A stretch of DNA of 13,606 nucleotides, from NCBI GenBank assembly GCA_943331145.2, contig CALQKL020000040.1:1-13606 (forward strand), read 5' to 3'. Below, piece by piece: positions 12,986 through 13,606 of this stretch. The position numbers and the translations under genes were made by a program. This DNA comes from Chitinophaga pinensis (GTDB lineage: Bacteria > Bacteroidota > Bacteroidia > Chitinophagales > Chitinophagaceae). A model generated the notes under the pieces. It was not told the origin of the DNA and did no database searches. It saw nothing but the letters and a program-made list of their open reading frames with translations. Position 1 is the first letter of the stretch. Every line of letters begins with the position of its first letter.

Positions 12986-13606
12986 CTAGAGAACGGGCTT
13001 GTTCAATGTGTTCCAAAGGATATCTTTCAAGTTGGGCAATTGATAGCCTGTAACTGATGAAATGAAAACATGTGGAATGTTTTTTGGCAACTCTGCTGCA
13101 ATGGCTTCTTTTAATTCATCATCAAGCATATCTGATTTTGATATAGCGATTACAAAATCTTTTTGAAGCATTTCTGGATTATATTTTTCGAGTTCTAATC
13201 GGAGAATTTCAAATTCTTTGCGATGATCTTTACTATCTGCAGGAATCAAGAAAAGCAAAACGGCATTTCTTTCTATATGACGTAAAAACCGATGTCCTAA
13301 ACCTTTTCCTTCAGCGGCACCTTCAATAATTCCAGGCAAATCGGCAATACAAAAACTTCGTGAATCGCGATATTCCACCATACCCAACTGAGGTACTAAA
13401 GTCGTAAACGCATAATCTGCAATTTTAGGTTTTGCAGCGGTGATACATGAAAGCAACGTTGATTTTCCTGCATTTGGAAATCCTACCAAACCGACGTCTG
13501 CCAATACTTTAAGCTCCAAAACTTTTATGCCTTCAACACCTTCTTCACCTGGCTGTGCATATTCAGGCGCTTGGTTGGTTGCACTTTTGAAGTTGGTATT
13601 TCCTAA
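12986..13606 (-). CDS. obg: GTPase Obg/CgtA, C-terminal part (5' end off the right edge)
   Basis: Obg is an essential GTPase linked to 50S ribosome assembly and stress control. The 206 visible residues hold the end of the glycine-rich Obg domain (LGNTNFKSATNQAPEYAQPGEEG) and the complete G domain: G1 GFPNAGKS (42-49), switch region DYAFTTLVPQLG (64-75), G3 DLPGIIEGAAEGKGLG (89-104), G4 SKSD (156-159, in place of NKxD) and G5 SSVTG (183-187). The protein ends about 20 residues after G5 with a TAG stop, so the C-terminal OCT domain of Bacillus-type Obg is absent, as is usual in this phylum. The reading frame is open to the right edge, and the ATG lies outside. A TTG at 13517-13519 lies inside the conserved region and is not the start. 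Confidence 0.95.
   Translation of the reverse strand, partial: LGNTNFKSATNQAPEYAQPGEEGVEGIKVLELKVLADVGLVGFPNAGKSTLLSCITAAKPKIADYAFTTLVPQLGMVEYRDSRSFCIADLPGIIEGAAEGKGLGHRFLRHIERNAVLLFLIPADSKDHRKEFEILRLELEKYNPEMLQKDFVIAISKSDMLDDELKEAIAAELPKNIPHVFISSVTGYQLPNLKDILWNTLNKPVL

Noticed and set aside
13517..13519. TTG start for a short 177-residue Obg
   Set aside because: The frame continues upstream with conserved Obg-domain sequence to the window edge, so the gene is simply cut by the boundary.

Overview
The window looks like ordinary chromosome from a low-GC member of the Bacteroidota, probably of the Chitinophaga/Sphingobacteria side. Three things suggest this: promoter-like boxes of the form TAnnTTTG with an upstream TTG or TTTG; gene families with the Bacteroidota architecture (an Obg that ends straight after its G domain with an SKSD G4 motif, and a CPY-type short lipoprotein); and AT-rich intergenic DNA carrying palindromic and heptamer repeats. 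This assignment is inference from sequence style, not from a search.

Layout. Positions 1-518 (minus) hold the N-terminal part of a RecQ helicase. Divergent from it is a plus-strand run: kdsD (arabinose-5-phosphate isomerase, Kdo supply) and manC (mannose-1-phosphate guanylyltransferase, GDP-mannose supply), 10 bp apart, then a YbdL-type methionine/kynurenine aminotransferase. From 4015 to 8457 lies a compact phenylacetate operon in the order paaA-paaB-paaC-paaD-paaG-paaI-paaY. It encodes the ring-epoxidase core, its maturation factor, the epoxide/oxepin isomerase and two rescue thioesterase-type proteins. A perfect 16-bp palindrome sits in its promoter and is a good candidate for a TetR-type PaaR operator. 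The reductase paaE, the ligase paaK and the later beta-oxidation genes are not in the window.

Positions 8458-8774 are repeat-rich non-coding DNA: an inverted repeat, a 20-bp REP-like palindrome and six tandem copies of the heptamer TTTTTAC. Then come an uncharacterised 213-residue protein with a probable LamG/concanavalin-A-like fold (plus), rnhB (RNase HII, minus) and, divergent from it, the heme A synthase gene ctaA/COX15 (plus). The ctaA promoter box lies only 4 bp before the ATG, which suggests a leaderless mRNA. Positions 11167-11402 hold a cluster of palindromes, including two 66-bp direct repeats built around the same REP-like palindrome. One repeat runs into and supplies the last codons of the next gene.

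The right end is a minus-strand run read from the right edge: obg (partial GTPase), a small lipoprotein and a YegS/DagK-type lipid kinase.

I see no CRISPR array, insertion sequence, prophage or obvious new multi-gene system. The most interesting items are the paa operator, the REP-like repeat family with its encroachment on a gene end, the leaderless ctaA promoter, and the LamG-like orphan.
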